Of a DNA stretch of 64,000 bases, positions 43,324-52,036 are shown piece by piece. The notes beneath the pieces were generated by a model. That model was not told the DNA's origin and did not search any database. It saw only the letters and a program-made list of their open reading frames with translations. The DNA comes from an uncultured Bacteroidota bacterium (GTDB lineage: Bacteria; Bacteroidota; Bacteroidia; Bacteroidales; WCHB1-69). Each line of letters opens with the position of its first letter. Within the stretch, counting starts at the first letter, position 1. Location: contig CADADB010000009.1 of the NCBI GenBank assembly GCA_902786595.1, forward strand, positions 1-64,000, in the 5' to 3' direction. The position numbers and the translations under genes are program-made.

Positions 43324-46134
43324 TTATTTAAGTTCTTTTAAAACACTTTCTAGACTTTTGTCTTTTAGTTTTTTGATTTTCAGATCAAGTTCTTCGGCAT
43401 TTGATGCATTGACAGCTATTTGGAACTGTTTTTGGATTTCGATGACTTTCCGCAGTTTGTCGCAACAGTTTAGTTCCGGGGTCCAGGTCAAATCTGCGGA
43501 TTTTATGTAAGAGGAATAGGATTTAGAAATATTTTTTGCAGAATTGTTGCTTACTATCGAATTATCCTGAATGGCAATCGTTTCGCGTAGATTCTGGAAT
43601 GCCAAACAGGTGTCTTGAATGTTTATTAGTGAGATAATCCTATGATAGCTGTCAGCTGTGTCAGAGGTGATGCTAACATTGTTTTTTTTCATAAAACCTG
43701 AATACGACTTCACTACATCCTCGTTTTGTTTGTTGTTTTTGATTTGAACGTCTTTTTGTGCAAGTGTTTCACGCAATTTGATGAATTTGTAGAAGAAATT
43801 TAACATTCGACAAGATTCGCTAACCCTATTTACACTTTTTTGAAGGTCTGGTTCGATTTTTAACACACAGTTTTTGTTGAAATCTTGGTATGTTTTTGCA
43901 ATGTCAGGAAATTGTTTGTTATAAATTTCAATGGAATCTTGTAGAGAAGTAATCTCTTTACGGATTTTGATAAACCTCAACAAATAATTTTGAATTCCGA
44001 TATAATGATTCGTTGAGGTTTTAATGTAGATGCTGTCATTGCTAATATAGGGTCGTAGTTTATAGTTTTCTTTGAATGAAGAATATAGTTCTAATACATC
44101 TGATAGTTGATTAACATCAGTCTCATTCAATATCAGTTTGTCGTTTTGTGAAACTTTTTTTTCTATTTCAATAAAAGAAAGATACGCTTGCTGTATTTGA
44201 TGTAATTTGTTGAGTTGTTCAGTGTTCCTTTTGTCCATTAAATTGTATGCATCAAGTTCAAGAACGTCTTTCATTCTTCTTGTTTCGGAATTGTACGGGT
44301 TGACAATAGATGACAGACCTATATTCGAAATAACTTGATCTGTACTATCTATCAAGTCTCTTAGATCTTGGATATCATCGTATACAGATCGAATTCGAAC
44401 AGCTTTATTGGTGTCCAGTGACAAGTCCAAATCAATAAATTCTCCACCCACCACAACTTGAGTCTTCCATACTTTTGGAACACCTGTTGAGTGATAATAG
44501 TGACGAGCCCCATCTTCTTCTTGTACCATGGTTAGTTGCGTTATTTTGTAGGTGATCCATGTCGTATCTTTTGTGGAGTATACTGAGTCTATTTCATAAT
44601 CCTTATAGGGGAAAAAAGGTAGAATCTTGTCTATTATAAGCCCAGACAATTCGGATAAATTAGTAATTTGATTACCTTTTGAGGAAAAATGTCGCGTTCT
44701 TTCCTTGTCCACAACTGATTCGCTATTGAACGTGTTTTTTAACGCAAGCTCATACCTGTATGTTGTTTCCTTTTTATAATCGGATGGAATCTCTTGCTTG
44801 TCAAATTTGTTGCTCCTTAACCATTTATTTGCAATTTCAATTCTTTCCTGTTCAGCAAATCTGAAAGCTTTTGCATCTGCGGAATCTTGTGCGATACGCA
44901 GTTTTTCCTCGTATAATGGAATTAGTGATCGAATAGTCTCCTTTTGCTGGTCGGTCACCTTGTAGGTGCTAGATGAATTATCTGAGATGAGGAAATAGTT
45001 GTCAGTGTTATCTTTAAAAATGAGAAATTGTTCATCTTCATTTTTGAGAAGTGTTTGTAATGCTAGAAGTCGCGCCCGCAAATAATCAGCCTGTGTTTTA
45101 TAACCGAAAAGGAGAATAGTCCTCGAATGTTTAGCATCATTCTCAATAAAATTTTTCATATCTTCCAAACAGTTGTCTTCCAATTCTTTCGATTTGTATC
45201 GGATGATGGTTTTGTATCCAGATCCCATTTGAAAATTTTTTGCATCTTCTTCTTTAACTATAATATCTTTATCTATGTGCCTTTCTGCATAGTGTTTCTT
45301 CATTGGCGAACCCAATGTTTTATCTCCTCCTATATATTCCAAGTTGAACAAGTCTCTACGATATATAAAGTCCAACAAATCTGACCAGTCGTTCAAGGAT
45401 GAGGCATCTTTCACCAACACATTAACATGTTCCTTTCGCATAATTTCAGGGGTGATTTCATAATTGTATTTTTTCAGAAAGGATTTGTCATCTTCTGTCA
45501 ATTCACTAAGATAAAAGCCATTCATAGAAAACTGTTTGGTATATTCCTCATCACTTATAGTCCAATTGCCTGCAAAATATCCATCAGTGGTGTATTGCCC
45601 TTTTGCGTTCTGTGGAGAAAAGCCGTGTATCTTAAATGAAAATGGACCAGACAAGTTACCATTGTTGAAATTAATCTTGATGAAATCGTACGATTCACCT
45701 CTGTCCACAAAAGTATAGCTCCAAGAGCCATGTGGTACACCATTACTGAAATTTGCCACTAATGTTTTTATGCTTAATCCGGGTTTGTCATTCAGATTAC
45801 TGAAGGTTTGTTTTACCGTTAAAGGGCCATCCAACCATCCATCTTTGAATGTTCCAGAGGCTTCATATTTTATAGAAAAATAATACGTGAGTGTATGGTG
45901 GCCTGGTTTGATAGCTTGGTAAGTGTCTTGACAAATTATACTCATTTTTCCATGACGGATACGTTCCCCTTTTTCATTCTCATAATAAGTATAAGTGATT
46001 TTTCCTGGAATACCGTCGACACCTGAATTAATATGATATTCGTCATAAGAATAGGTTTTCAATTGCCTTTGTTGAGCAAATGAACAAAAGAATAGACAAA
46101 TAATAATTAATGTGAGGAAGTATTTTATGTTCAT
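43324..46134 (-). CDS. Secreted 936-residue protein with MORN-like N-terminus and coiled coils
   Basis: Signal peptide (1-20, LFFCSFAQ). Residues about 30-240 hold MORN-like beta repeats (GERIRHGKMSII, SGTFKDGWLDGPLT, SNGVPHGSWSYTF, NNGNLSGPFSF, GYFAGNWTI) of the kind found in YwqK-type proteins. The remaining 700 residues are mostly helical with long heptad stretches (SLQDSIEIYNKQFPDIAKTY, ETIAIQDNSIVSNNSAKN). No enzymatic motif was seen. AT-rich compared with neighbours, and followed in the operon by a small lipoprotein. Function unknown. Confidence 0.75.
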   Translation of the reverse strand: MNIKYFLTLIIICLFFCSFAQQRQLKTYSYDEYHINSGVDGIPGKITYTYYENEKGERIRHGKMSIICQDTYQAIKPGHHTLTYYFSIKYEASGTFKDGWLDGPLTVKQTFSNLNDKPGLSIKTLVANFSNGVPHGSWSYTFVDRGESYDFIKINFNNGNLSGPFSFKIHGFSPQNAKGQYTTDGYFAGNWTISDEEYTKQFSMNGFYLSELTEDDKSFLKKYNYEITPEIMRKEHVNVLVKDASSLNDWSDLLDFIYRRDLFNLEYIGGDKTLGSPMKKHYAERHIDKDIIVKEEDAKNFQMGSGYKTIIRYKSKELEDNCLEDMKNFIENDAKHSRTILLFGYKTQADYLRARLLALQTLLKNEDEQFLIFKDNTDNYFLISDNSSSTYKVTDQQKETIRSLIPLYEEKLRIAQDSADAKAFRFAEQERIEIANKWLRSNKFDKQEIPSDYKKETTYRYELALKNTFNSESVVDKERTRHFSSKGNQITNLSELSGLIIDKILPFFPYKDYEIDSVYSTKDTTWITYKITQLTMVQEEDGARHYYHSTGVPKVWKTQVVVGGEFIDLDLSLDTNKAVRIRSVYDDIQDLRDLIDSTDQVISNIGLSSIVNPYNSETRRMKDVLELDAYNLMDKRNTEQLNKLHQIQQAYLSFIEIEKKVSQNDKLILNETDVNQLSDVLELYSSFKENYKLRPYISNDSIYIKTSTNHYIGIQNYLLRFIKIRKEITSLQDSIEIYNKQFPDIAKTYQDFNKNCVLKIEPDLQKSVNRVSESCRMLNFFYKFIKLRETLAQKDVQIKNNKQNEDVVKSYSGFMKKNNVSITSDTADSYHRIISLINIQDTCLAFQNLRETIAIQDNSIVSNNSAKNISKSYSSYIKSADLTWTPELNCCDKLRKVIEIQKQFQIAVNASNAEELDLKIKKLKDKSLESVLKELK

Positions 46135-46670
46135 TTTTTTGTCATAGAGCCCTTAATTGTTGTTTATGGTCTCAACATAGGGAGGACTCATTTAACCTAT
46201 GTCTTAACCTGAGCATTGTTTAATATTTAACTCTCTTGGCAAAATCAGATTGAACCACAATCATTATCAACGCCACGAGTCGGCTTCCAGAATGGAGACT
46301 GTGTTTGGGTGTCTCTTTCAAAGTAAGGTGGTGACATCTTCGAATGTTTCTGCAATCTTAGCCTTAGTCAAACACAAATACTTGTTCATGAATATTTCGC
46401 AATCGAACTTTATCAGTCCTTTTGACTCAATGAAAGGTTCCTTTTGTCACATGCATTCTCGCTTGAAACATCGAAGAACTCGTGATTGTTACGATTTTAT
46501 CGAGGTCTTTTTTACGAATAAATGATAACGTGATCATTATTATTGTCTTTTTATTTCCGCCTACCTCCTTTCCCGCGAATCGGCTTTTTCGTTTTTATAG
46601 CTTTGCTGTTTGTCTATCTGTTTTGGCATCGCTTCTTACTCCACATCAATTGCAATCCTCTTCGCAGGGC
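46135..46670. other. Intergenic region without recognisable genes
   Basis: About 540 bp between the 936-residue protein gene and the dispersed repeat. No open frame with protein-like content, no RNA gene and no clear promoter for the downstream gene were recognised. Confidence 0.6.
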
Positions 46671-46832
46671 ACAAAAAAAGGCGTGGCCTGTCTTTGTCGT
46701 CAAAGAGGTTCTAGCAAAACCCAAGCAGAAAACAAAAAACAAAAGAACGGCGTGAAATCCGTTGTCGGTGATTTCACGCCGCAAAAATAACAAGTTGATG
46801 GATAGGCCGCTTGGTCCGAATTGGTCCGAATT
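46671..46832 (-). repeat. Dispersed repeat, copy 1 (modules A and B joined)
   Basis: Module A (46671-46742, 72 bp) is essentially identical to 58254-58326; module B (46743-46832) is about 92% identical to 58507-58597. On the minus strand B holds a tandem TTCGGACCAA pair, a TTATTTTTGC promoter-like box and a perfect 12-bp hairpin CGGCGTGAAATC/GATTTCACGCCG. A follows with CTTTG-ACGA-CAAAG and ends AGGCCACGCC plus seven T. It could encode a small RNA of about 115 nt or be a non-autonomous mobile element. Confidence 0.7.
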
Positions 46833-46944
46833 AATTTCATAATCACCCTCCAACCGCAAAGACGCGGTTGGCACCAAAAAGGGCGCGACCACGTCGGTCA
46901 CGCCCTTATACTTGTTGACGTTCCATTGAGGAAGACAGCCCTTT

Positions 46945-48267
46945 CTACCATCCGCCGGATGAGGAGTTGCCGCCGAGTTTCGGCTTGCTGCCACCACCGC
47001 CACCGAGCTTTGGCTTGCTACCGCTTGAGTTCGATTTGGGCTTGCCGCTGCCGCCGAGTTTTGGCTTGCCACTGGCGGTTTTACCAGCTTTGTTTTTCTT
47101 CTTGAAGACAGATCCGATGTCGCTCAGCAAACCGCCTTCGTCGTCATCACCGTCTTTTCCCCGGCGGTTTTTCACGATTTTGCCGACCACTGCGGCACCG
47201 GCCACCCCGGCAGCCACTTTTCCTACCGTCCCTAAGATTTTTCTGCCTTTGCCCGTGGACTCTTGGCTTCTGGACATCTTCTCCAACATGTCCTCTAAGT
47301 CAGAAGTGGATTTTCTTTCTTCGTAGTCGTCACGGTCGTCGTAATCGTCGTAGTCGCGGTCGTCGTAATCATCATAGTCGCGTTGGCGGGTCCTTTCGTT
47401 TCGCTCGCTCCTTTCCCGCATGGCGTCGTATTCGTCGTCCAAATCCCGACTTTCTTTCTCCAGTCTGTTCAATTCTTCAATATCTCTCTTCCGTCTCTCG
47501 ATTTCCTGTCGTTTGTCTGCAATGGCTGTGGAAATCTCCTCAGAATCGTTTCGGCTGGAAAAGTTCGAGGGTCTGGGGGCTTGAGCTTCTTCCCGATCTT
47601 CTTTTTCTTCTTTTTTCATGATGATCAACCACACAATGATACCGACTACTGCTGCGATGGCGAGCAGGATAAGTCCCCATTTGACGATGGTGGCCGCCCC
47701 GACCCCGACATCGGAAAGGAATTCCATGAATTTCGAAGAGGACTTTTGTTCGTTCTCGGAGGGTGTGACGGCCACCGCCTCCTGCGCCCCTTCTTCATCC
47801 GACATATTGTTCATGTACTCCAAAGCCGCTTCGATGCCACCGAAATAATCGTCCTGTTTGAAGTGCGGAATCATTTGCTCCTGCACGATTTCATCGCATA
47901 CATCGTTGGTGAAGACATCCTTCAGGTCGCTACTGGCCAAGAGCAGGGCCTCACCGCGTTCCTCGTCGGACTTGGGCTTCACCAGGATGAGCATTGTGTT
48001 CTCGTCGCTGAGGTCCCATTTCCCGGCGAGTTCACCGGCATATTCGTCGATGTCGTAGTCACCGAAGGTGGACACAATACCGACGACGATGCGGGTGGAG
48101 TAGTAGTCGCACATCGACTTCACGTCAGTACGCAATTGTTTTAGTTCGGATCTGGACAGTATGTCTGCCGCATCCGTCACGTAGGCGTCCTTCATTCTCG
48201 GGAGGGACTGGGCGAACATACTTGCGGTCGCCAGAAACATTAAAAATGTAACAAAAATCTTTCTCAT
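46945..48267 (-). CDS. TPM-domain membrane protein
   Basis: 440 residues. Signal peptide (1-19, ending SMFAQ), a TPM domain (about 25-165; VTDAADILSRSELKQLRTDV, STRIVVGIVSTFGDYDIDEYA, TMLILVKPKSDE), a membrane helix at about 190-215 and then a highly charged cytoplasmic region of Arg/Asp/Glu repeats (YDDYDDRDYDDYDDRDD). A Gly/Lys/Ser-rich tail with repeated KPKLGG units follows. TPM proteins are linked to photosystem repair, respiratory assembly or phosphatase activity; no role can be assigned here. It follows the 445-residue lipoprotein gene by 42 bp and is probably co-transcribed. Confidence 0.85.
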   Translation of the reverse strand: MRKIFVTFLMFLATASMFAQSLPRMKDAYVTDAADILSRSELKQLRTDVKSMCDYYSTRIVVGIVSTFGDYDIDEYAGELAGKWDLSDENTMLILVKPKSDEERGEALLLASSDLKDVFTNDVCDEIVQEQMIPHFKQDDYFGGIEAALEYMNNMSDEEGAQEAVAVTPSENEQKSSSKFMEFLSDVGVGAATIVKWGLILLAIAAVVGIIVWLIIMKKEEKEDREEAQAPRPSNFSSRNDSEEISTAIADKRQEIERRKRDIEELNRLEKESRDLDDEYDAMRERSERNERTRQRDYDDYDDRDYDDYDDRDDYEERKSTSDLEDMLEKMSRSQESTGKGRKILGTVGKVAAGVAGAAVVGKIVKNRRGKDGDDDEGGLLSDIGSVFKKKNKAGKTASGKPKLGGSGKPKSNSSGSKPKLGGGGGSKPKLGGNSSSGGW

Positions 48268-48309
48268 TTTTTGTGGTTATTTGTGATTATAAAATTCCAT
48301 ACCGTTGTT

Positions 48310-49647
48310 TTACTCTTTGACAACATACTTCGCCCGGTAGTATTCCGTGGTGGGCATTGTGGCCAAGGATTCGAGCCACAGATAGACGGAGTAGCGCACG
48401 CGGGTGTTCTCGAAGCCGAAGTAGAGAGTCTTCACCCCTTTGGTGGGGATGCGGTCGTTGCACGACTGGGTGCCCTTCTTTGAAAGATCGACGTTGTATT
48501 TCAGCTGGTCCACGGGCTTACCGTCGGCGAACTTCTTGGCTTCAACGGAGCTGGTGAAGATGTAGAGGTTACAGTAGGCCTCCTCCTCACGGTAGGGCTC
48601 GCAGGCGTTCAGCAGCTCGCGGAAGATGTTGGAGGAGGAACCGTGCGATTCGTAAACAGGTAATCCCAACAGCTTGATTTCCTTGTATTTTTCGTCCATT
48701 CTGCGGCAGAACTGTCCATCGGCGTTTTGGTCGCTTTGGGAGGTGGAGATACGCAGGCTGTAGGCTACGTCTGTGCTGCCGGCGGGTACTTGCATGGCAA
48801 CCACCGAACGGGTGCCGCCGCCCGAAAACAAGGCCTTGCCCTGCGAGCGCAGCGTGACCTTCCTCGGTTCCTCGAACACGCTCTTCAGCTTGATGCCCTG
48901 GATTTTCTGCGCCCCGAAGTCTTTGGCGGTGCATTCCGATTTTTCCTCTTCGATGTCGGGGGTGTCTTTGGAGAGATCCTCGGCCTTCGCCACGGACTTG
49001 GTTGCTGTGAAATCAACGTACTGGCTGCCCACGGGCTTGAGTTCCACCACATACACGGCGGTGTGGGCGACGGGGATGGAGTCGTGTACCGCCTTCTTCC
49101 CGGCGTACGTTTTCAGCGCGGAATGGCTGTCGGCGTTATAGACCCGCAAGGTAACGTTGCCCTGCGTCTCGAAATCGAGGAACAGTTTCTCGCCTTTGCG
49201 CAGATATACCGGGTGGGATTCCGTTTCCGCAATCAGGTGGTCGCTTTCGGAGAACAGCGGCTTGCGAATGCGTTTCAGTCCCGTTTCCAACAGGGCTTTG
49301 ACGGACTGTGCGGTGGAGTCGGCCTCTGCCGCCAGCTTCCGGTCCGCACGGAAAAGGTCCTCGTCGTCGCAGAGCGTCTGCAGCTCGTCATAGACCTTCA
49401 TCAGTCGTTTGAAGTTCTTCTCCGAGGGTTCCCGTTCGAACTTGCGCACGGCGAGGGCGGCATCGCCCAGCAGGTCGTCGGCGTTTTCGGTGAGTTTTTC
49501 CTCGGGACTTTTCTGGGATTGTTCGCTCATCAAACCGTTTTTAGCAGTTTCTTGCGAGGACTGGTTTTTGCTTCCGCAAGCGGAAATGCCCAGCGACAGG
49601 GTCAGGAGGGCGATGGATGCGAGTGTGAATTGTTTTAAGGGGGTCAT
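48310..49647 (-). CDS. Lipoprotein of unknown function, 445 residues
   Basis: Lipobox GISAC (Cys24). A helical segment (about 45-130) precedes a beta-rich middle with two repeats of a cap-like pattern, HPVYLRKGEKLFLDFETQG and AHTAVYVVELKPVGSQYVDF. The C-terminal part includes VRYSVYLWLESLA and IFTSSVEAKKFAD. Probably periplasmic or on the inner leaflet of the outer membrane. Its location upstream of the TPM protein suggests a shared envelope task, but no family was recognised. Confidence 0.75.
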   Translation of the reverse strand: MTPLKQFTLASIALLTLSLGISACGSKNQSSQETAKNGLMSEQSQKSPEEKLTENADDLLGDAALAVRKFEREPSEKNFKRLMKVYDELQTLCDDEDLFRADRKLAAEADSTAQSVKALLETGLKRIRKPLFSESDHLIAETESHPVYLRKGEKLFLDFETQGNVTLRVYNADSHSALKTYAGKKAVHDSIPVAHTAVYVVELKPVGSQYVDFTATKSVAKAEDLSKDTPDIEEEKSECTAKDFGAQKIQGIKLKSVFEEPRKVTLRSQGKALFSGGGTRSVVAMQVPAGSTDVAYSLRISTSQSDQNADGQFCRRMDEKYKEIKLLGLPVYESHGSSSNIFRELLNACEPYREEEAYCNLYIFTSSVEAKKFADGKPVDQLKYNVDLSKKGTQSCNDRIPTKGVKTLYFGFENTRVRYSVYLWLESLATMPTTEYYRAKYVVKE

Positions 49648-49729
49648 ATTGTCGTTTTTTTTTGTTATATCGGTGTACAGATGTTGTGCGCAACGTCTAT
49701 ACAGAGGGTGACTTTTGTTCTGGGAATCA

Positions 49730-50494
49730 CTAATTAATCAACCACGCCACGCCGAGACCGATGCCGTTGAAATTACGGGGATCTTGGCAGTTAAACATCC
49801 CGTAGAGATCGAGTTGCACGCGGGGATGCACGAGGCAGGTGAAGCCGAAGTCGAGGTTACATTCCGCCTCGGTGTTCCGCTTGCCGTAGCGGGTGATGTA
49901 GTTGTAGCTCTCTACGAAGGCTCCGAAGCGTTCGCCGATGTTGAAGCCGAGGCAGAGGGCCAGGAAGGTGTTGGGAATGTGCGACACGCCCGACCATTCC
50001 GCGCCCACATTGTAGCCGATGTTAAACCAGTCGGTGACGTCGTTTTGGAAAAGCAGGTAGAGCGAGGGGGCCGTGTGGGGTTGCACAAAGCCGTCGGGCA
50101 CGCGGGTGAGCGGGATGGCGAGGTTGGCCATCAGGGAAATTTTGGGCACCCATTTGTAGCCCTCGAAGATTTTGACCTTGGTGCCGATGACGAGCGGTTG
50201 CACATCATAGGACCAGTGGCGGTCGTAAAGCCGGCCAAAAGTGCCGTCGTACTCTAACCGCAGTTCAGCGAACTTGGTGACACCGAAACGCAGCATCGTG
50301 GTGGGCAGCAGGAAGGCGGGATCCCCGTCCCAAGTGCTCTCAAAGCCAGTTTCCCATACCACTTTCAGGAAGGGTGTGACGTCAGTGCCGGTAGCCATCC
50401 CGGGCCGGTCGGCGGAGAGGGTAGGGGAGTCGGTTTGGGCGAAAGAGGCGAAGCATGTGCCAAACAACGCAATAAATATTAGGAGTTTTCTCAT
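49730..50494 (-). CDS. Outer-membrane transporter-like beta-barrel (phenol-degradation MetA type)
   Basis: 254 residues from the Met at 50494, which yields a clean signal peptide (LLIFIALFGTCFASFAQ). The mature start TLSADRPGMATGTDVTPFLK is characteristic of the MetA-pathway-of-phenol-degradation/channel family, followed by alternating barrel strands (FAELRLEYDGTFGR, WFNIGYNVGAEWSG, FGAFVESYNYITR) to the terminal WLIN. A small-solute outer-membrane channel is likely; the substrate is unknown. Confidence 0.82.
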   Translation of the reverse strand: MRKLLIFIALFGTCFASFAQTDSPTLSADRPGMATGTDVTPFLKVVWETGFESTWDGDPAFLLPTTMLRFGVTKFAELRLEYDGTFGRLYDRHWSYDVQPLVIGTKVKIFEGYKWVPKISLMANLAIPLTRVPDGFVQPHTAPSLYLLFQNDVTDWFNIGYNVGAEWSGVSHIPNTFLALCLGFNIGERFGAFVESYNYITRYGKRNTEAECNLDFGFTCLVHPRVQLDLYGMFNCQDPRNFNGIGLGVAWLIN

Positions 50495-50539
50495 AAGCTT
50501 GTCGCATTGTTGCAAATTAATATAGATACATACTGAAAA

Positions 50540-51172
50540 TCATTGGTTTTTTGCCGATTTGTGCATCACCGTGGAGAGCGAAACTTTGTAGTTCCCATTC
50601 ATTGCGGCTAAGTTATTGGCTCGGTTGCTTTGTGCTTTCAAGCCTACGTATGCCGCAGCGGTGGCGGCACCGGCAACGAGAAGGAACTTTCCCAATTTCT
50701 GGACCTTTTCGGTGAAATTTGCTTTGTTTACTTTTCTTTTTTCTTCCTGAATTCTTTTTTGTTCCATTGTGTATTTCGACACCGCTTCGGATATCTGGAT
50801 TTTTAACTCTGCTTCGCCAACCCCAATCTCTTTTGCCCGAGACATCAGGTTTTTCATTTCCGATTCATCCACTATGCCATCATCTTCAACAAAAAGTTTG
50901 ATTTTTTCATTTAAGGTTTTTTTGTATTCGCTCCGAATCATCTCATTGAGCTCGAAGTTGTTAACGCCCACTTGCGCAGTCAAGTCGCAGAGTTCATCGT
51001 ATTCCAATTTGGTGATTTCCCCGTCTTCTGCCGCTTTTCTCACTAAGTCTGTCAACTCTCTCCGTTTTTGACTCAACAATTGCGGATCAGAGATGGTTGG
51101 GACTAATTTGTCCTCGTTTTTGTTTACCTTCACAGGAAGAAGCTGTGATTTTTTGTTAAATAACTCAAACAT
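50540..51172 (-). CDS. TerB-like helical protein with C-terminal membrane segment
   Basis: 210 residues from the Met at 51172 (MFELFNKKSQLLPVKV); an in-frame ATG 14 codons upstream is less likely. Two tandem acidic-helix units, KAAEDGEITKLEYDELCDL and LFVEDDGIVDESEMKNLMSR, have the D/E-DG-x-I/V-x-x-x-E pattern of TerB-like or EF-hand-like repeats. An Ala/Gly-rich helix FLLVAGAATAAAYVGLKA near the end may anchor it. It is third in a close set with the 51219 and 52037 genes. Confidence 0.7.
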   Translation of the reverse strand: MFELFNKKSQLLPVKVNKNEDKLVPTISDPQLLSQKRRELTDLVRKAAEDGEITKLEYDELCDLTAQVGVNNFELNEMIRSEYKKTLNEKIKLFVEDDGIVDESEMKNLMSRAKEIGVGEAELKIQISEAVSKYTMEQKRIQEEKRKVNKANFTEKVQKLGKFLLVAGAATAAAYVGLKAQSNRANNLAAMNGNYKVSLSTVMHKSAKNQ

Positions 51173-51218
51173 AATACCGTATTCTTTATAAAAATATGAT
51201 TTGAACAAATACATATTA

Positions 51219-52034
51219 CTATATGTCCCACTCTGTTTCTGCGTCGCCGAGTGCCTGTTGCACCTGATTGATGTCAGAGAGATTTTTGAACGGGCTGGAA
51301 GCGGCCAGGGAGTTGATGCTGTTGAGGGTCAAGGCTAACATTTCTGTGTTGCCTTCACGTAAGGCAGCATCAACACACTCGAATTGTTTAGCGAAAATTG
51401 CGCTGCGTTCGTCAAAAGTCTTCTCCAGATAGAGCTTGATGTTGTCGCTCATCGCATGAATGCGTGCAATTGCCACATCGCGCTCGGCACGGATTTCCTC
51501 CCGCTTGGTCTCCTGTTCGGCCACATATTTTATGGTTTCGTTGGAGACTTGTGTGAGGGTGGCAAGGGCTGCCATTACTTCCTGAGGATTCTTGGGGTCG
51601 GTGTTTTTTACAGTGTTCCATAAATTATCCAGATTGTCCTCAAAGAAGGTGTCCTCTTCCTTGATTTCCGTATCAGGATCCGCTTCCGGAAGGTATTCGG
51701 GTTCTTCCACCATATCTTCCTCAGACACGTCTTCGTTTACTTCTTCCATATCATGAACCATAACATCTTCTTCCACTTCATTTGCACTGGAATTGGGAGC
51801 GGAGAAAAGCCCTACTGCTTCCGTAACGACTTCCTTTCCTGAATCCGCCCAAGCATTCTGACCTGCTTTCACAACCTCCATAATGTTACTGACGGACATT
51901 TTCTTCCCTTTTTTGGGAATGGCATTTTTGACTGCTTCCGTGAGTTCTGCACCATGTGCATCCCAAAATTCTTTACCCTTTTTAACTGTGCCTATTAAAT
52001 TATTAAGTTTGATTTTTTTTTCTTTTTTTGCCAT
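51219..52034 (-). CDS. Acidic protein of unknown function, 271 residues
   Basis: Basic N-terminus (MAKKEKKIKLNNLIG), two related amphipathic segments (VKKGKEFWDAHGAELTEAVK and VVKAGQNAWADSGKEVVTEA) about 35 residues apart, then a long acidic stretch (DMEEVNEDVSEEDMVEEPEY) and a helical C-terminus with VKNTDPKNPQEVMAALATL. No signal peptide. Starts 2 bp after the 634-residue gene, so tightly coupled. It may bind the hydrophobic partner protein encoded upstream; this is inference. Confidence 0.7.
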   Translation of the reverse strand: MAKKEKKIKLNNLIGTVKKGKEFWDAHGAELTEAVKNAIPKKGKKMSVSNIMEVVKAGQNAWADSGKEVVTEAVGLFSAPNSSANEVEEDVMVHDMEEVNEDVSEEDMVEEPEYLPEADPDTEIKEEDTFFEDNLDNLWNTVKNTDPKNPQEVMAALATLTQVSNETIKYVAEQETKREEIRAERDVAIARIHAMSDNIKLYLEKTFDERSAIFAKQFECVDAALREGNTEMLALTLNSINSLAASSPFKNLSDINQVQQALGDAETEWDI

Positions 52035-52036
52035 AA

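Noticed and set aside
46614-47072. Reading frame through dispersed repeat module A (FCLGFARTSLTTKTGHAFF)
   Set aside because: The same peptide arises at the 58.3-kb copy; it is the translation of a non-coding repeat, without a conserved start, and overlaps the TPM gene end out of frame.
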